Positions 10,100 through 21,669 of a stretch of 30,842 nucleotides of DNA are shown piece after piece. The DNA comes from Haplomitrium mnioides (lineage: Eukaryota > Marchantiophyta > Haplomitriopsida > Calobryales): contig JBNGIS010009993.1 in NCBI GenBank assembly GCA_049999725.1, positions 43,883 through 74,724 of the forward strand, given 5' to 3'. Every line of letters begins with the position of its first letter. Position 1 is the stretch's first letter. Both the position numbers and the translations under genes were made by a program. The notes under the pieces are model-generated. The model saw nothing but the letters and a program-made list of their open reading frames with translations, did no database searches and was not told where the DNA came from.

Positions 10100-12075
10100 T
10101 GTAACAAATCTTACAAATACGCTCTTTGGAACCAAACGCCTGATTGGCCGTCCTTTAGACAAGCGATGGGTGTAAGCGGCTAGAAGTGAGGAAGAAGAGC
10201 TCCATCGGGGACCTTCTACGAGGAGAAGAGACGTCGCAGAGTGTGACGACATGCTTGCTGTCATGGTTTGCGATTTCGGACGAGAGATTTGTTCTCTTGT
10301 CCCTTCAAGCACAAAGGATACATCCGTTTGACTACTTACTTTCATAATTACAAGATCGGCGATTGGTGTTGTGATGAATAAGGAGGTAGGAAGTAGGATA
10401 ATCAGGAAGCGCATTCACATTCGAATTGAGCATGTACAACCTTCCCATTGCAGAGAGGAGTTCATTGAACGCAGAAAGAGAAATGATGTGCTAAAGGCTG
10501 AGGGTGATTGGAGGACTGTATTTTGTAATGGAATAGTGACGTATTAAGGACGGCTCCCTACATCTAAGACACAGGGGTAAAGCTACGAAGGTGAGAGAGA
10601 TGGAGTGGTAGCTCGAAAATCATTCGGGGGAAGAGTAGGTCTGCGTTTTTTCCTGCTATGCTGTAATTTCCTGGAGTTGGCCAGGTTCTACGAAAAGGAA
10701 TGAGGAGGCGGTGACCAAGGCAAGGATTACCAAGACAGAGATTGAGATATGGCAATACTTAGTGCTAGCGAGAAGAAAAAGACTAAGCTGCGCGAGAGAC
10801 AGAGACGGGCCATCACCACCAAGATTTTTGCTGGCTTAAGAAAGCACCGGGGTCTGTTGCTATGCTCCAGAGCAGTGCCAATTTCGGCACTCCGTTGAGA
10901 GCCACGATTCTGCAGGCAAGGGTGGTCAAAGAAATTGACAATGGAGGTAGGTGATTTGTGAAGGTTGATGCAGCGTTTTGTGAAGGGCAGCATGAGGTGT
11001 CATCAATGTAGGTTTTTGACACGGGGAGTTGCAGACCTTTGGGCAGAGGTAGATTTTTTGTGGCCTCTACAATTCATTGGTGGAAGGCAGAAGATTGTGG
11101 GAGATGGACGCCCCTGCCTGAGTATCCGGTTGTGGGAGGAGTCTCTTGTTTGTTCTTGACGTGGAGGTCGCAAATTTGGAGTGGAAGATGAGCTGGCAAT
11201 TCCAAGAGAACCAGCTCCCTGTGCTATGAAGCAGTTTTTGGAGTGGCTTATGTTTCCTTTAAGCGTGAAATGATTTCATGAATTGTTTTGGGAGCGCCGA
11301 CCATTTCTCATCATCCTAAGAACCAGAATCTGTATGAAGGCTGGTTTGAGAAGGAGGATATAGAAACACTACTAGGCTGTGAAGCTCTAAAGTATAAGGT
11401 GAATTCATATGTAACGAAGTATAAGGATGGTTCTTGAGCCAACTTTTTGACAGAAGGTGTTGTCAAACCAAATCAAGTCTGGAGGAAATTCGTTAAAGTT
11501 TGGTCGGTCAGGATCCTTCATCCACAAAGGTAGTTTAATTTTGGGTTCTTGTTACTGGCAGCCTTTGAAAGATATTGGCGATGTGTGGATTGGACAAGGT
11601 GAAAAAGGTGAGAACTGCCAGTGGCTTGTATTCAGGAAGAATTGCGCCATTCATGTGTTATCTAGTAATGGTGTGCTCGAAACTGGAAGGTCAAGAAAGT
11701 GGAGACTGTTCTGCGAGGCACTACACTGGAGCGCCTTACGCAAGCCTGAAGAAAATCGGTGGAACATCCGAGATCTGTCAATCTACAGAGGACCTGCCTC
11801 TTGCTTACTCTTATGAGGAAGTCCCACAAACTGCAGTGGAGTTATGTATGTCATCTGTGAGAGCTGAGCAGGATTAGCAGATCTGGATTTAGGAGCTGAA
11901 AACAGAGTGTCATGGCTGCAACAATGAAGAAGCTCCAAAAGGACAGAATCAGACATGAAGAATGAAGAAGATGATGGTAAGGGGATATTGGGAGTTATAT
12001 GTTTTTGTTAGAAGTGTGTTGTTTGCAGGTCTGGCCTGAGAATTGGAGACCTGGGAAAACCAAAAAGAGAGACAG
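10100..12075 (+). mobile_element. Diverged, truncated copy of the long LTR at 16707-21664, opposite orientation
   Basis: G/A-rich on the plus strand, with no sustained protein. The last 100 bp (about 11970-12066) align with the reverse complement of about 17390-17480 in the large insertion: both have a GTTAGA...GTGTGTTxGTTTG block followed by AGGTCTxGCC and GAGACC. Weaker matches occur elsewhere, for example ATTGACAAxGG near 10933. So it is probably a second, older LTR of the same retroelement family, oriented plus. Both ends are lost in gaps. It sits between family B copy I and family A copy 3, where the shared promoter would be. Open stretches of up to 119 codons (11457-11816) show no family I know. 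Confidence 0.5.
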
Positions 12076-12475
12076 NNNNNNNNNNNNNNNNNNNNNNNNN
12101 NNNNNNNNNNNNNNNNNNNNNNNNNNNNNNNNNNNNNNNNNNNNNNNNNNNNNNNNNNNNNNNNNNNNNNNNNNNNNNNNNNNNNNNNNNNNNNNNNNNN
12201 NNNNNNNNNNNNNNNNNNNNNNNNNNNNNNNNNNNNNNNNNNNNNNNNNNNNNNNNNNNNNNNNNNNNNNNNNNNNNNNNNNNNNNNNNNNNNNNNNNNN
12301 NNNNNNNNNNNNNNNNNNNNNNNNNNNNNNNNNNNNNNNNNNNNNNNNNNNNNNNNNNNNNNNNNNNNNNNNNNNNNNNNNNNNNNNNNNNNNNNNNNNN
12401 NNNNNNNNNNNNNNNNNNNNNNNNNNNNNNNNNNNNNNNNNNNNNNNNNNNNNNNNNNNNNNNNNNNNNNNNNNN
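12076..12475. other. Assembly gap, 400 N
   Basis: 400 N. Hides the end of the LTR-like block and the promoter side of family A copy 3. Long open stretches drawn across it are artefacts. Confidence 0.99.
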
Positions 12476-12617
12476 ATTTTCTTCACAAAAAGTTCCCAAT
12501 TTTGTCGTTTTGTAAAAAAAAAACAACAAAAACACATCTTTTAGATGTGCTATGAGAGGTTAATAATATTTGTTAAAATGATTCCTTGAAGTACTTAATT
12601 TTTAGAAAGCTTTTTCA

Positions 12618-12729
12618 ATGGTGGAATTTTTAAATGCAAGATAAGGTTAGAGTTTCAATATTCATTTCCACAAAAAGTGTTACTTTTGACAAGCAGGTTG
12701 AGATTTGTTCAAATGCCAATTTTTGGGAG
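12618..12729 (+). pseudogene. Family A copy 3: exon 1
   Basis: ATG at 12618 corresponds to the ATG at 25351 of copy 4. Both read M-x-x-x-x-NAR and end at a donor in the same place (GTAAGT at 12730, GTGAGT in copy 4). The leader before it (12476-12617) is shared with copy 4, for example ATTTTCTTCACAAAAAGTT. The reading frame now has stops (TAA, TAG, TGA). Basic character in copy 4 (NARRG, VRRK) suggests a nucleic-acid-binding N-terminus. Confidence 0.5.
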
Positions 12730-12994
12730 GTAAGTGATGGAGTACCAAAAGCAACAAGTGTGATGGCAAGTATATTGGGGAAAAAGATGACTTCTGTTGA
12801 ATCAGATAGCTCCGTTCGGAAATATCGAAAAGGTGAACTCCATGTGCACATAGGATCAGGGACTCAACCTTATGCGCGCATAGGGTAAAAGAGTGAATCC
12901 AATGCGCACAAAGGATCAAAGAGGGAACTGTGCTTGCAGAGAATTAAAGAAACAATCTTCATCCAACACAAGATCTTTGTTGCTTTTCAAGCAG
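12730..12994 (+). repeat. Family A copy 3 intron 1 with about 31-bp palindromic repeats
   Basis: Begins with GTAAGT and ends at a T-rich tract plus CAG near 12994. At 12838-12930 there are about three units with CCATGTGCACATAGG, TTATGCGCGCATAGGG (perfect octamer 12873-12880) and CAATGCGCACAAAGG, spaced about 31 bp. The same region of copy 4 (about 25030-25150) is more decayed. Confidence 0.55.
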
Positions 12995-14308
12995 TCGAAG
13001 TTGAATCTTTCTTCTATGTATTCCAAAATATCTGAAAAAAAAATGTTCAACGCATATATTCCATATGGTTGTAGACATTTCTTCGTCCATATCTAAAGAA
13101 GACTTCGGTATTCATGATGAAAGTGTGTTTGTTCAGAACATAAAAAACATACAATCTATGGGCAGTTTTAATTTTGGAGATGAGCCACTCTCCCCGATAA
13201 CACCACTCAAATAGCGACTGATTTTGTTTCAAGTTGCACCTCGCAAAGAGATTAAGACATTCGTAACAAATCAAATTCTTTTGGAGGAGTCTTTAGACAA
13301 TAATTTAGAAAACGATTCTAACAAAGAGTCTCAATCAATCAACATTTCTTTGGAGTAATCGTCAAGAGCACTAATTTTATTACAAAAACATTCTTTATAA
13401 TGGACATGTTGATCGGGATTCAGTTTCAGAATGGTGCAGTTCTCCCAATCCCCAAGAAGAAACTCATGTCTAGAAAATATTCTGCGACGGAACAAACAAT
13501 GTTTACGATGATGACCAACATCTTTAGGTTGAATTATCTTCTATTGCTGGATTTGCTTACAAACTGAATCGTCTAGCACAACATAAGAATTCTTTGTTTG
13601 GGCCAAAACCCAAATGGGTAAACACCTTACGCAAAAATTCTTTGCGGAAAGTCTATCATGACGAGAGATTTGGTAAGAAAAAGCTCAATCCAATGTCCAT
13701 TTCTAAATTGAAGAGAATTTCTTGTTGTCGAAATAATTGCTTGTTGTTGTGCAAGATAGATTTTTTGAAAACTGTGAGAGAAACGTACTTTTGACAAAGC
13801 ATAAAGAATCGAGATATCACACTACAATGGGGAACACCAAGAAAAGACTTCAATGTTGAAAATTGGTTTACACTGTCTGGTGGTGCATTTGTTTGTAAAA
13901 GAGCCTTTAAATTAATATTAGTAGTAGGGAATGATAGAATCCAAATGATTCAAAATACCAAAAATGCAGATCCTAGAGGTATTTTTGGAAAAAGAGAACT
14001 ATCTTTTAAAGGAGTTTTTGTGCGTGAATGGATGGACAATTTTTTCAAAAGACATTGCAAGAGAATGCCCACTCACAAAGTCTACAACTTGTCTGATAAT
14101 TTTACAAAATGGGAAGTTTATGACTACTACATAACTTATTTGAAAGAGAAAGATCCTCATTGTATTTTTAGTTTCTCGGGTTTTACAAAACATTGGAGAA
14201 CTCATTTTCCAAATGTAAAAATTCCAAAATGCAATAGATTTGCTATTTATGAAACATGCAAAGAAATAAAATCTTTGCAAGAAAAATCTGTCTTGGAGTC
14301 CAACAAAG
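12995..14308 (+). pseudogene. Family A copy 3: N-terminal half of DUF7869-type transposase-like protein
   Basis: Exon 2. The 5' part (12995-13590) is frameshifted. From 13594 the conserved part appears: KPKWVNTLRKNSLRKV, then ISCCRNNCLLLCK (Cys cluster, possible zinc site), RETYF, ITLQWG-like and VCKRAFKLIL. An open run at 13945-14364 contains IFGKRELS, CKRMPTHKVYNL, TKWEVYDYY, FTKHWRTHFP and IPKCNRF. This order (CC..C, a Cys-Arg-x-Ala-Phe helix, then YNLSxxFTKxEVY and WxxHFPxVxIPKxNRF) is the N-terminal architecture of plant DUF7869 proteins. The exon ends at AACAAAG|GTAAC, as in copy 4. Confidence 0.75.
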
Positions 14309-15056
14309 GTAACAAATTTTCTTCTCTTTTGACACATTTGGCTTATCCATCCTCTTTTTTTTAGACTCAAAGCCTAGTTCTAGAGATGTTATGTTTTCTC
14401 AACTTAGAGTTAAAATATATATATTGAAGTTATTTAACAAAGAAGATTTGATTCAAATAATTCTTTGCAAGTTGAGTTGTGAGAAGAGAGTCTATGCTTG
14501 CATAGACTTTGTTGTTTTATATTCCAATTTTGACCTTGTTTGCAGTCAAATAAAGCTAGAAAATGAACTTGATTCTTGGTGGTGACCTTAGCCTTGCAAC
14601 AAGTTTTGTTTTTGTTCCTTTAAATGAAGAGCCATTGTAAAAAAATAAATTTGAAGGAATCATTTTTGTTGTTCGTAAATCCTATGCACGCATAGGATTT
14701 GTTCTTGTTTCTTTTAAAATCAGTCCCAACAACATTCACAACAAGCCATGATATTGGTGTTGTTGTATTGGTTCTATGCGCGCATACGATCAGTTGTTGT
14801 CTCTACTCATCATAAACGCTCAAAGGATGTGTTCTAGCAACCTTTATTTGCAAATCTTGTTTTTTTTTTCGAAATAGATTTTTGTTTTTTCAAATTGCCT
14901 AAAGTTTATTTTTAATCTCTTACAAAGTGTTTTGTTTCTACAAATTCAAACATTTGTTTAAGATGACTTGAATGTTTGTGGCACTTGAGGCTATGTTTTG
15001 AAGTTACAAATATTGATATATGTTTTACTGAACTACTTTTATGTCCTTCATTTTTT
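14309..15056 (+). repeat. Family A copy 3 intron 2 with spaced palindromes
   Basis: Non-coding stretch between the two halves. Palindromes at 14492-14508 (CTATGCTTGCATAG), 14683-14698 (CCTATGCACGCATAGG) and 14774-14787 (CTATGCGCGCATAC) are spaced about 90-190 bp, each followed by TTTGTT-rich spacers. No gene seen. This is the intron in which copies 1, 2 and 4 break. Confidence 0.65.
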
Positions 15057-16645
15057 TGATGATGCAATCAAATATAATCGCCAACTATTTCTTCATCATG
15101 ACCAACAAATGAAAGAAAGATCAAAACTTGCGAATTATCAAAGAAAATGTTATGTTGATGGTCAAAAGTGCTTGGGAATTGTCATTGATAGAATGGATTA
15201 GAAGAAAACTATTATTCCACATTGGCCTTTGCCACCAAAAAACATTGATAAAGATTGTTTGGTGGGTGTGCATGTTGTTGGTGCCTTAATATTCAATCAT
15301 GCTCTTTCTTCGAGGGTCTTCTTAACGTACGAAAACTTGAGAAGAAATTCTAATTTGACAGTTATTGTGCTCAACAAAATATTATGTGACTTTGAAGGCC
15401 TGCTGCCTCCAACTTTGTATCTTCAGTTGGACAATACGACATGAGAGAATAAGAATTCTATCATGTTTGGATATCTAAGTCTACTTATTGCCAAGAATGT
15501 TTTTCAAAAAATCAAGGTGGGATTTCTCATGGTTGGCCAAACTCATAATCAAATCGATCAAATGTTCAGCCGATTCTCGAAACGTTTAAAATGTGTCAAA
15601 GCTTTCATGATTACGAGTCTTAGCGAGGCGCTTCAATTATCCTATAATCCTAAACCTCGGGTGACTCTTTTGTTGGAAACTTCGGATTTCAAACTGTTTA
15701 TGCATCAACGTCCTTCTCTAGTTCAAAGGATACATGATATTATGTTTAATCAACAATTCAAGTTCCAGTTAAATAATTCCAAGACAAAGATTTGGAGAAA
15801 ACAATTTTCAACAGATGAATTTTTGCTACTTGCGGATGGTATTTCTCAACTTAAGTGTCTACCTGAAGTGGACAGAGAAATTTTGAGTTCAATGTTGATT
15901 CCTCTCAAGGCATATTTTGAAATCAAACGATCTCAAAAGGAAGAAAGAGAAGTGGATGCTGAGAAAGTGGTATTTTCAATAAGAGACAACATAATGAGAA
16001 CTGCTAGAGGTTCTTTATAGATTCTGATATTCAATGGTGGAATGACGTTTTTCTTGCCCAATAAGAGATTGAGGCCTATATCCTTGATTAAAAAAGACGA
16101 TGACTTGAAGTAGAATTTACCTTTCCACCTTCACAACCGTCAAACTTGCAATGATTTTTAAAATGTTTGTCTAGATTCTCAGCTTCATGCTCAATAGACA
16201 GAAGAAGATACTCCAATACAGCAAATACTTTCTACACATCGAGCAATCTATGATAGAGCACCTAGGCTACGAGAAGAGACTCTTTCGCACAATACTCAAT
16301 ATAGACATAAATTTGGCAATCCACATGAGACGAAAGTTAGAATGTTTATTTGTATTGTTGCATCTTTGGATCCAAAGGGCAGACCATTTTGGGTTGCCAA
16401 AGTTCTCTAAGTTTTGTCATTTGATGAGGAGGATCCTCCAAACCCGAAACGAGTACGAGTTCAATGGTTTGCTTGTTTGGATGAAGATGGATTTTCTAGA
16501 CAATACTTCATAGAAAAAATAGTAGCAACAAAAGGGAAACGCAAATCCAAGCTACATATTGATGTACTTGATGTGACACAAATCACGATTTTGTCTTTTG
16601 ATTTTCTTCTTACCCAAAAAAACCTATTGAGGAAAACCACTCTAG
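15057..16645 (+). pseudogene. Family A copy 3: catalytic half of DUF7869-type transposase-like protein
   Basis: Exon 3. IVIDRMD at 15181-15198 (candidate catalytic Asp), TAG at 15199 where the family has Gln, IDKDCL, then LDNTT at 15427-15441 with TGA at 15442 in place of Arg (CGA in copy 2), then EN. An open run of 185 codons (15463-16020) holds VGQTHNQIDQMFSR; the family motif is GHTHxxID, with His changed to Gln here. A one-base deletion near 15993 shifts the frame. A C-terminal domain follows at 16360-16620 (GRPFWVAKVL, DEEDPPNPKRV, VTQITILSFDF), a small-barrel-like module usual in these proteins. The exon is cut at 16650 by the large insertion and resumes at 21670. I read the family as an RNase-H-fold transposase; catalysis is inferred, not proven. 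Confidence 0.8.
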
Positions 16646-16650
16646 CTACT
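16646..16650. repeat. Target-site duplication, left copy (CTACT)
   Basis: CTACT directly before the insertion; the same five bases follow it at 21665-21669. Removing 16651-21669 restores the sequence seen in copy 2 at 4890-4870 (TTAGCTACC ATTAAATC). Confidence 0.9.
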
Positions 16651-16687
16651 TGTTGCAACAAAACAATGTTAGTCCACTATTAGTACA

Positions 16688-16705
16688 TCCTTGGCAACGG
16701 CGCCA
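16688..16705 (-). other. Primer binding site, tRNA-Asp type
   Basis: On the minus strand, TGGCGCCGTTGCCAAGGA starts one base after the LTR end TGTAACA. It is complementary to the 3' end of plant tRNA-Asp (GGCAACGGCGCCA core), a primer used by many plant Ty3/gypsy elements. From memory of the tRNA, two of the 18 positions differ. Confidence 0.75.
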
Positions 16706-16720
16706 CTGTTACAAAAAAAG

Positions 16721-16750
16721 GAGCAGGGCATAGAGGGAGGAGCCCTGCTC
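16721..16750 (-). promoter_or_regulatory. Stem-loop near the LTR 3' end
   Basis: GAGCAGGGC (16721-16729) and GCCCTGCTC (16742-16750) form a perfect 9-bp stem with a 12-base loop. It lies about 15 bp inside the LTR end and just after the expected transcript start region. It may act in RNA 3' end formation or strand transfer. Confidence 0.55.
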
Positions 16751-16855
16751 TAGTGTTCATTCAACATACATAACATAACATAACATACATATATATCAAA
16801 GAGGAAAGGTGGAATACAAAGTACATAACAGAGAACTGAAGAGGAATACATTTAT

Positions 16856-16864
16856 CTTTATATA
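16856..16864 (-). promoter_or_regulatory. LTR TATA box
   Basis: TATATAAAG on the minus strand, about 150 bp before the LTR 3' end, with nothing coding after it in the LTR. The placement fits a U3/R boundary. Motif evidence only. Confidence 0.5.
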
Positions 16865-19800
16865 CTTTGTTTCACCCTCTATTAAAAGTATCCATGACAA
16901 TACAATGAGGTTTTCCAACGACACCAAACTATCTAGCTTCTATACTTCAAAATCATGTCACCATACGTCCCTACCTACACCCGTTGGTGTCCCTCGTGCA
17001 GTCTTCACCTTGTGGAGTCAACATAAAGCTTCAGACCCTCCAGCCTCATCATGTATGACAGTGACAAGCTGCCACAACTCCCTACTAGTGTCATCAGTTC
17101 CCGACAACAGGTTTTGATCGTCGATCTTCATGTTGAGTTTCTGCCACTCTCCGGAGGTAGCAGGAAAACTCAACCATGATGATGCCTTGCACTTCACCAA
17201 CCTTCCTCTCCAACTTCAACTTCAACAAGTAACAACACTTGCACAAACACTCTGCCACCAGCTACAAGGAATGGTCAAACCCCTTTACTTGGCCTGGACA
17301 CCTTTTTTCGATTCTTGAAATCCCTGCAACCTACTACAAATTGTCACATACGCAGCCTTGGCTTGATTGCTGTTTTTTTAGTTTTCTGGTCTCAATTTTG
17401 GGCTAGACCTCCAAACAAACACACTTGTATCTCTAACAGAAATACTCCACAATCCCAACCTTCTTCTTTCCCTTGATGGCTTCTAGAATGCTTTTCCATG
17501 TTTGCCAGAAACATTCATTCTCTCTTGTTCTCTCCACATCTTCTACCTCCAGCTCGAACAATTACTCTGCCCACAAAACACCTTGCCTTCTACTCAAACA
17601 AGAATACATATTTGCTAGTCTACTCAGCTTCCCATATTTTTCCCCCAATAGAGTTCAAACTCAGATTTCTATTTTTCACGAACAGAATTTCAACTCCAAT
17701 TTTTGTTTTTCACCAATAGAATTTCACTCAGATTTATGCTTCTAGTTTGCTCCATGGTTTTCACTTTCTTGCTGGCCTCTATATTTCCTTCAAATATCTA
17801 GGCTGATCCAGCTTTGTCCCTTCTGTTATCGCATGATGAACATGGGCTGAACTTCCTATACACAATGAATAGGGGAAGATTTCTGCCCTACTTCCCTCAT
17901 TTAGATCTGCATTGGTAATATCCCACCTCAATGATCTACCCAACACCCCAATCTTCTCCACACACTCTCCTTCAATTCTGAGTGCACAAAACAGAGTCTC
18001 TTATACTCATGAGAATTGGACAGGTCTGACAACATACACCCTAATCACTAGGCAGCTGAGCAAGAGTGCCAATATTGTCCCTCTTGTGCTTCCATACGAT
18101 ATACATCCATCAATATCCTAAAATTCCTCATGTCTTGTATGACTAGACATCTGTTGGATGCTTCTTGCAGAACAACTCCAGAATATCTACTATGGGATGG
18201 ACATAATCCCAAGGTCTATTGGCACCCTTTCGCCAATCTGCTTTTTGGCAATTAAACCTTTCATTCAATGGACTTTCTACAGCAATCCACTTGGTGCCAA
18301 CCGGATTTTCAGGAGGCCATCATCTTCATCACTTGGATTCCTGCAACAGTCCCCTTATGCCAATCTGGTCTTCTCCCATCTCCCTTGTCAAACAAATCTT
18401 CTTCCCTGAAGATATCGTCAAGTCAGAATCCTTCACCAGCCTAAGACTCAGCACCTTTCTGATCTTACTCTCCATTGTGTCAGTTGTGTTTCCTTTGAAG
18501 CTTCCTAACACAAAACAAATATAGGAAAATTGTTCTTGGAGAATTCCAGCACTAGTTGAAGGAAGTGGGACGCCTTGCCTATCCATTCCAACACACTTGT
18601 AGGCTTCTTTCCACCGTTGTCAATTGCACATAATCTCCTACTGCATTTCTATTATGTGGCAGCAACCTCTCATACCAAAAAAAAAGGAGAAGCCCCTAGA
18701 ATTTTGACTCTCCTTCTTCAATCAAAACTCTATTCTACCTTGCTGCTCTCCTTGCGATTCTGCCCCTTTTTGCTGCTCGACAGAATCTTGGATTGCTGCT
18801 TGTTGCACGATCCAAGAAAGGTGGCTTTATCTTTGGGTTGAAGACCAACTTCTCCACGCAAACCACATCTGGCTCAACAAAAGGATCATAAACTCCTACA
18901 AAATGCATCAAGATCTTCCCAACCAAAAGGCTCCTCAGCAATATCTTGCCCTTAGTTTGTTTTATTTGATGAATCTTGGGCCCTGCCAGCTTTTTTCACA
19001 ACTATCCATCATTCCTCATAGTTCACCTACCCAACTAGCATGGCAGTCTAAGTAACCACCTTTCCATGCATTACTTGTGCAACCACCTTTGGCATGCATG
19101 TCTACTAGAGTAGTCCCAAGGTATCTGAATGTAGATCCTTACCTTTGTTCAGTGCCCTAGGCTCGTACAAGTGCTCAAAATTGAGACAAAGATGACAACA
19201 TATGGCTGAGCACCTTCATCTTGCATTTCAGCTTGCATTTGTCCAAATAATTCTAGTGCATCCTTTCTATGATTGAATCTCACACATCATGTAAGTATAA
19301 CATTCCAAGAGCAAATTCTCTTTGAAATAAAACTTGAGGTCATAGATGCTAACTTTGTTTTCTCCTTTATTGTCTCAACATACATTTCACTTGCAACACC
19401 TTGTCTTCCATCAGAATGGTTCAGCAATGCACATGTACTCACAACTCTCCTTCCCTTAGTGCAAAACATTCCATGAAAATTGAAGCCTCCTTCATTGACA
19501 ATTGCCTTGCATTGACCAGCCATGCTCTACTCGTGAAGTGCTATTTGTTTCTTGAAGATTTTTAGCAGCCCTTTTGCATCACCAAATGCCCTCAAATATT
19601 TCCTTGCAACAATGAAACACCTTGCATCAACGGACATACTTCACAGTAGCACACATGCTCTGCTTGATAGATCAGCAGTAGCTCTTGCTGCTCACAAATT
19701 TCTTTTGCTCTGGATACGATTCCTTCTGTAACAAAAAGATCTACCACCTTGCTCACAAGACAGATGGTCACCATGGTCGAAGGGGACGTTTGTTGCTCTA

Positions 19801-21664
19801 CTTTTGGTTGGCAAAAATGATCTACGGTGCTCCCTTGCTACTTCAGAAATATCCACCTTGTGGTTTCTCCTCATAGAAATGTGCACTACTCTCAAATATG
19901 ATAGCCATATATCCTACTCCATGCTTGATACACAAAATATTTGTCGTTTTCCGTGAACAATCTGAGTGTTGTGCTACTCTGCTTGATGATTTTTGGTCTG
20001 ATGACACCTCCTTCTTGAGAAAAAGTTTAGGCTGCTATAGCATCCTCCATTAAGGAAATCAGTTCCATCCCTTTGATGATGGAAGTTGCAAGAGAAAAAA
20101 CACCAAGATGGCCTTCATGTTTCACCCCTACTGTTTTCAGACCTGCATTTTTTTATATGCTCTTGATGAAAATGCTGCTCAATAGATTCCAGCTGTCTTC
20201 ACCTCCTTGAACTTCTCTACTACAATGAAATCTTTATGAAAAACTGCTCATGACAGTGGAAGCCTTACTGCTACACAACATTCTTGAATGTAGCCAAGAT
20301 GCTTGAAGTTTTCCTTCTATACTCCTCAGAAAAATCATTTGGTGCTCTTTGAAACAGAGCTGAACTCCAACTTGATGAAATAATATGCCCAAAGAGTGGT
20401 GGGATTCCTACTGCTCACACAAACAACTCGCACTTCCTACATCTTCCCTATTTGATATACACTCCTTCAATCCTTGCCATTACACATTTCCTTGCAGACC
20501 ACTTGTTCATTGCTTAAAGTACATAGATGCAGCACTACTCAAATTCTCACTACTGCAGCTTGATGAGACTCCACGCTCTACTTCAAACAATTTTCAAAAT
20601 GAGATTCAAGACCCTGCTTGACTACTTGCAAGGATTCATGACCCTATCAATGATGGGGCTCGCTTGACAAAGATTAACCTCTACCCTTCTCATATAATAT
20701 CCCTACATTGCTTAGGCTGCTCAACGAGAGGCAAAGGTCTAATGTATGTTCAACTATGCTACGACTCTACTATGTTTCCGTCAGAATCATATGCAAATCT
20801 TTTCCTCCTCAAAATTTCTCTCGTTGTGCCCTACTCAACTGTTGTTTGAAGCCTTCTTGACAACATTCCGAATCAAGGAATCGATCCAACCCCGCATTCA
20901 CACTGCTCCACAAAGAACAACTTAGCTACTCTTTTTTGATGTAAAAATGAATTGTGTGCAGCTCTATAAAATCACCTCGACAAATCACTTCAATATCCCT
21001 ACATTCTTGATCAACATTTGAGCGCAATGGTTCTCTTGGAAATCTGTTTTGAGAAAACATTTTATAGGCTTGATGACATTCTTGCTCGAGCACCTCTCCA
21101 CATGCTACAAATCCTTCCAATAACACACCAATACCGCACCTGGCTATGTAAAATAAAACAACCCAGAAGGAATCACATTGATGCTGCCTCAAGATAGTAA
21201 GCTCCTTTATTACCTTTTCTTATAATAGCCGTTTTCAAAAAATCAAGAAGGGGAAGGGGAAAACTAGTTCTCCCCTTTTTGCACCAACTTTAGGGTTTTC
21301 TACCCATTTTGGCACACAACTCTATCAGCCGTATAGTCCCTTAGCAGCCACTATATGATCTAGAAAATTCAACATATTTTCAACATCCAGCAAGCTCTTC
21401 TCAATCTGCACGCACCGCCTATTCCAGAATCTGGCCATTAAATCCTTGATATTGCATGCTCCTCAGAATTTCAGCACAAATTTGCCAACCTTCATTGTCA
21501 TCAATCACTTCGACCTTCTATATCATGCTCCGACAAATGACTAGATAGCACTTTCTAATAGCCAAGAGACGCCACTTTGTTGTTCACTGATGACTGTGCT
21601 CCTCTTTGTGCTCCAACAAAGCTCTTTCAAAAGCTTCCTCAATCACCTATCTGCTGACCTAACA

Positions 21665-21669
21665 CTACT
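21665..21669. repeat. Target-site duplication, right copy (CTACT)
   Basis: Second copy of the five bases that precede the insertion at 16646-16650. Coding sequence of family A copy 3 resumes at once with ATTAAAGCAAATC. Confidence 0.9.

Larger units (their letters stand above)
16651..21664 (-). mobile_element. LTR retrotransposon insertion, internally deleted, minus orientation
   Basis: 5,014 bp flanked by perfect CTACT duplications. The ends are TGTTGCAACA on the left and CCTAACA on the right. On the minus strand it reads: LTR from 21664 (TGTTAGGTCA) to 16707 (TGTAACA), one base, a primer binding site (16705-16688), then only about 37 bp to the end GCAACA. So nearly all internal sequence and all but the last bases of the 3' LTR appear deleted, while both outer ends and the duplication survive. 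No gag or pol is visible; the short open stretches in this block are C/T-rich and not recognised. Confidence 0.8.
16707..21664 (-). repeat. Very long LTR (about 4.96 kb)
   Basis: Begins TGTTAGGTCA and ends TTTTTTTGTAACA on the minus strand, directly before the primer binding site. With the TATA box about 150 bp from its 3' end, U3 would be about 4.8 kb. Non-coding, purine-rich on the minus strand. A partial, older relative is at 10100-12075. If the left boundary is right, this is among the longest LTR sizes known in plants. Confidence 0.6.

Noticed and set aside
11457-11877. Overlapping open frames of 119 and 100 codons as a host gene
   Set aside because: They overlap in two frames, have no recognisable domain, and lie in a block that aligns in part with the long LTR.
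11995-12555. Open frames of 170-181 codons
   Set aside because: They run through 400 N; only about 20-25 residues at each end are real sequence.
16809-21192. Many short open frames in the large insertion as genes
   Set aside because: None exceeds about 100 codons, none shows a known motif, and their composition follows the C/T skew of the LTR.
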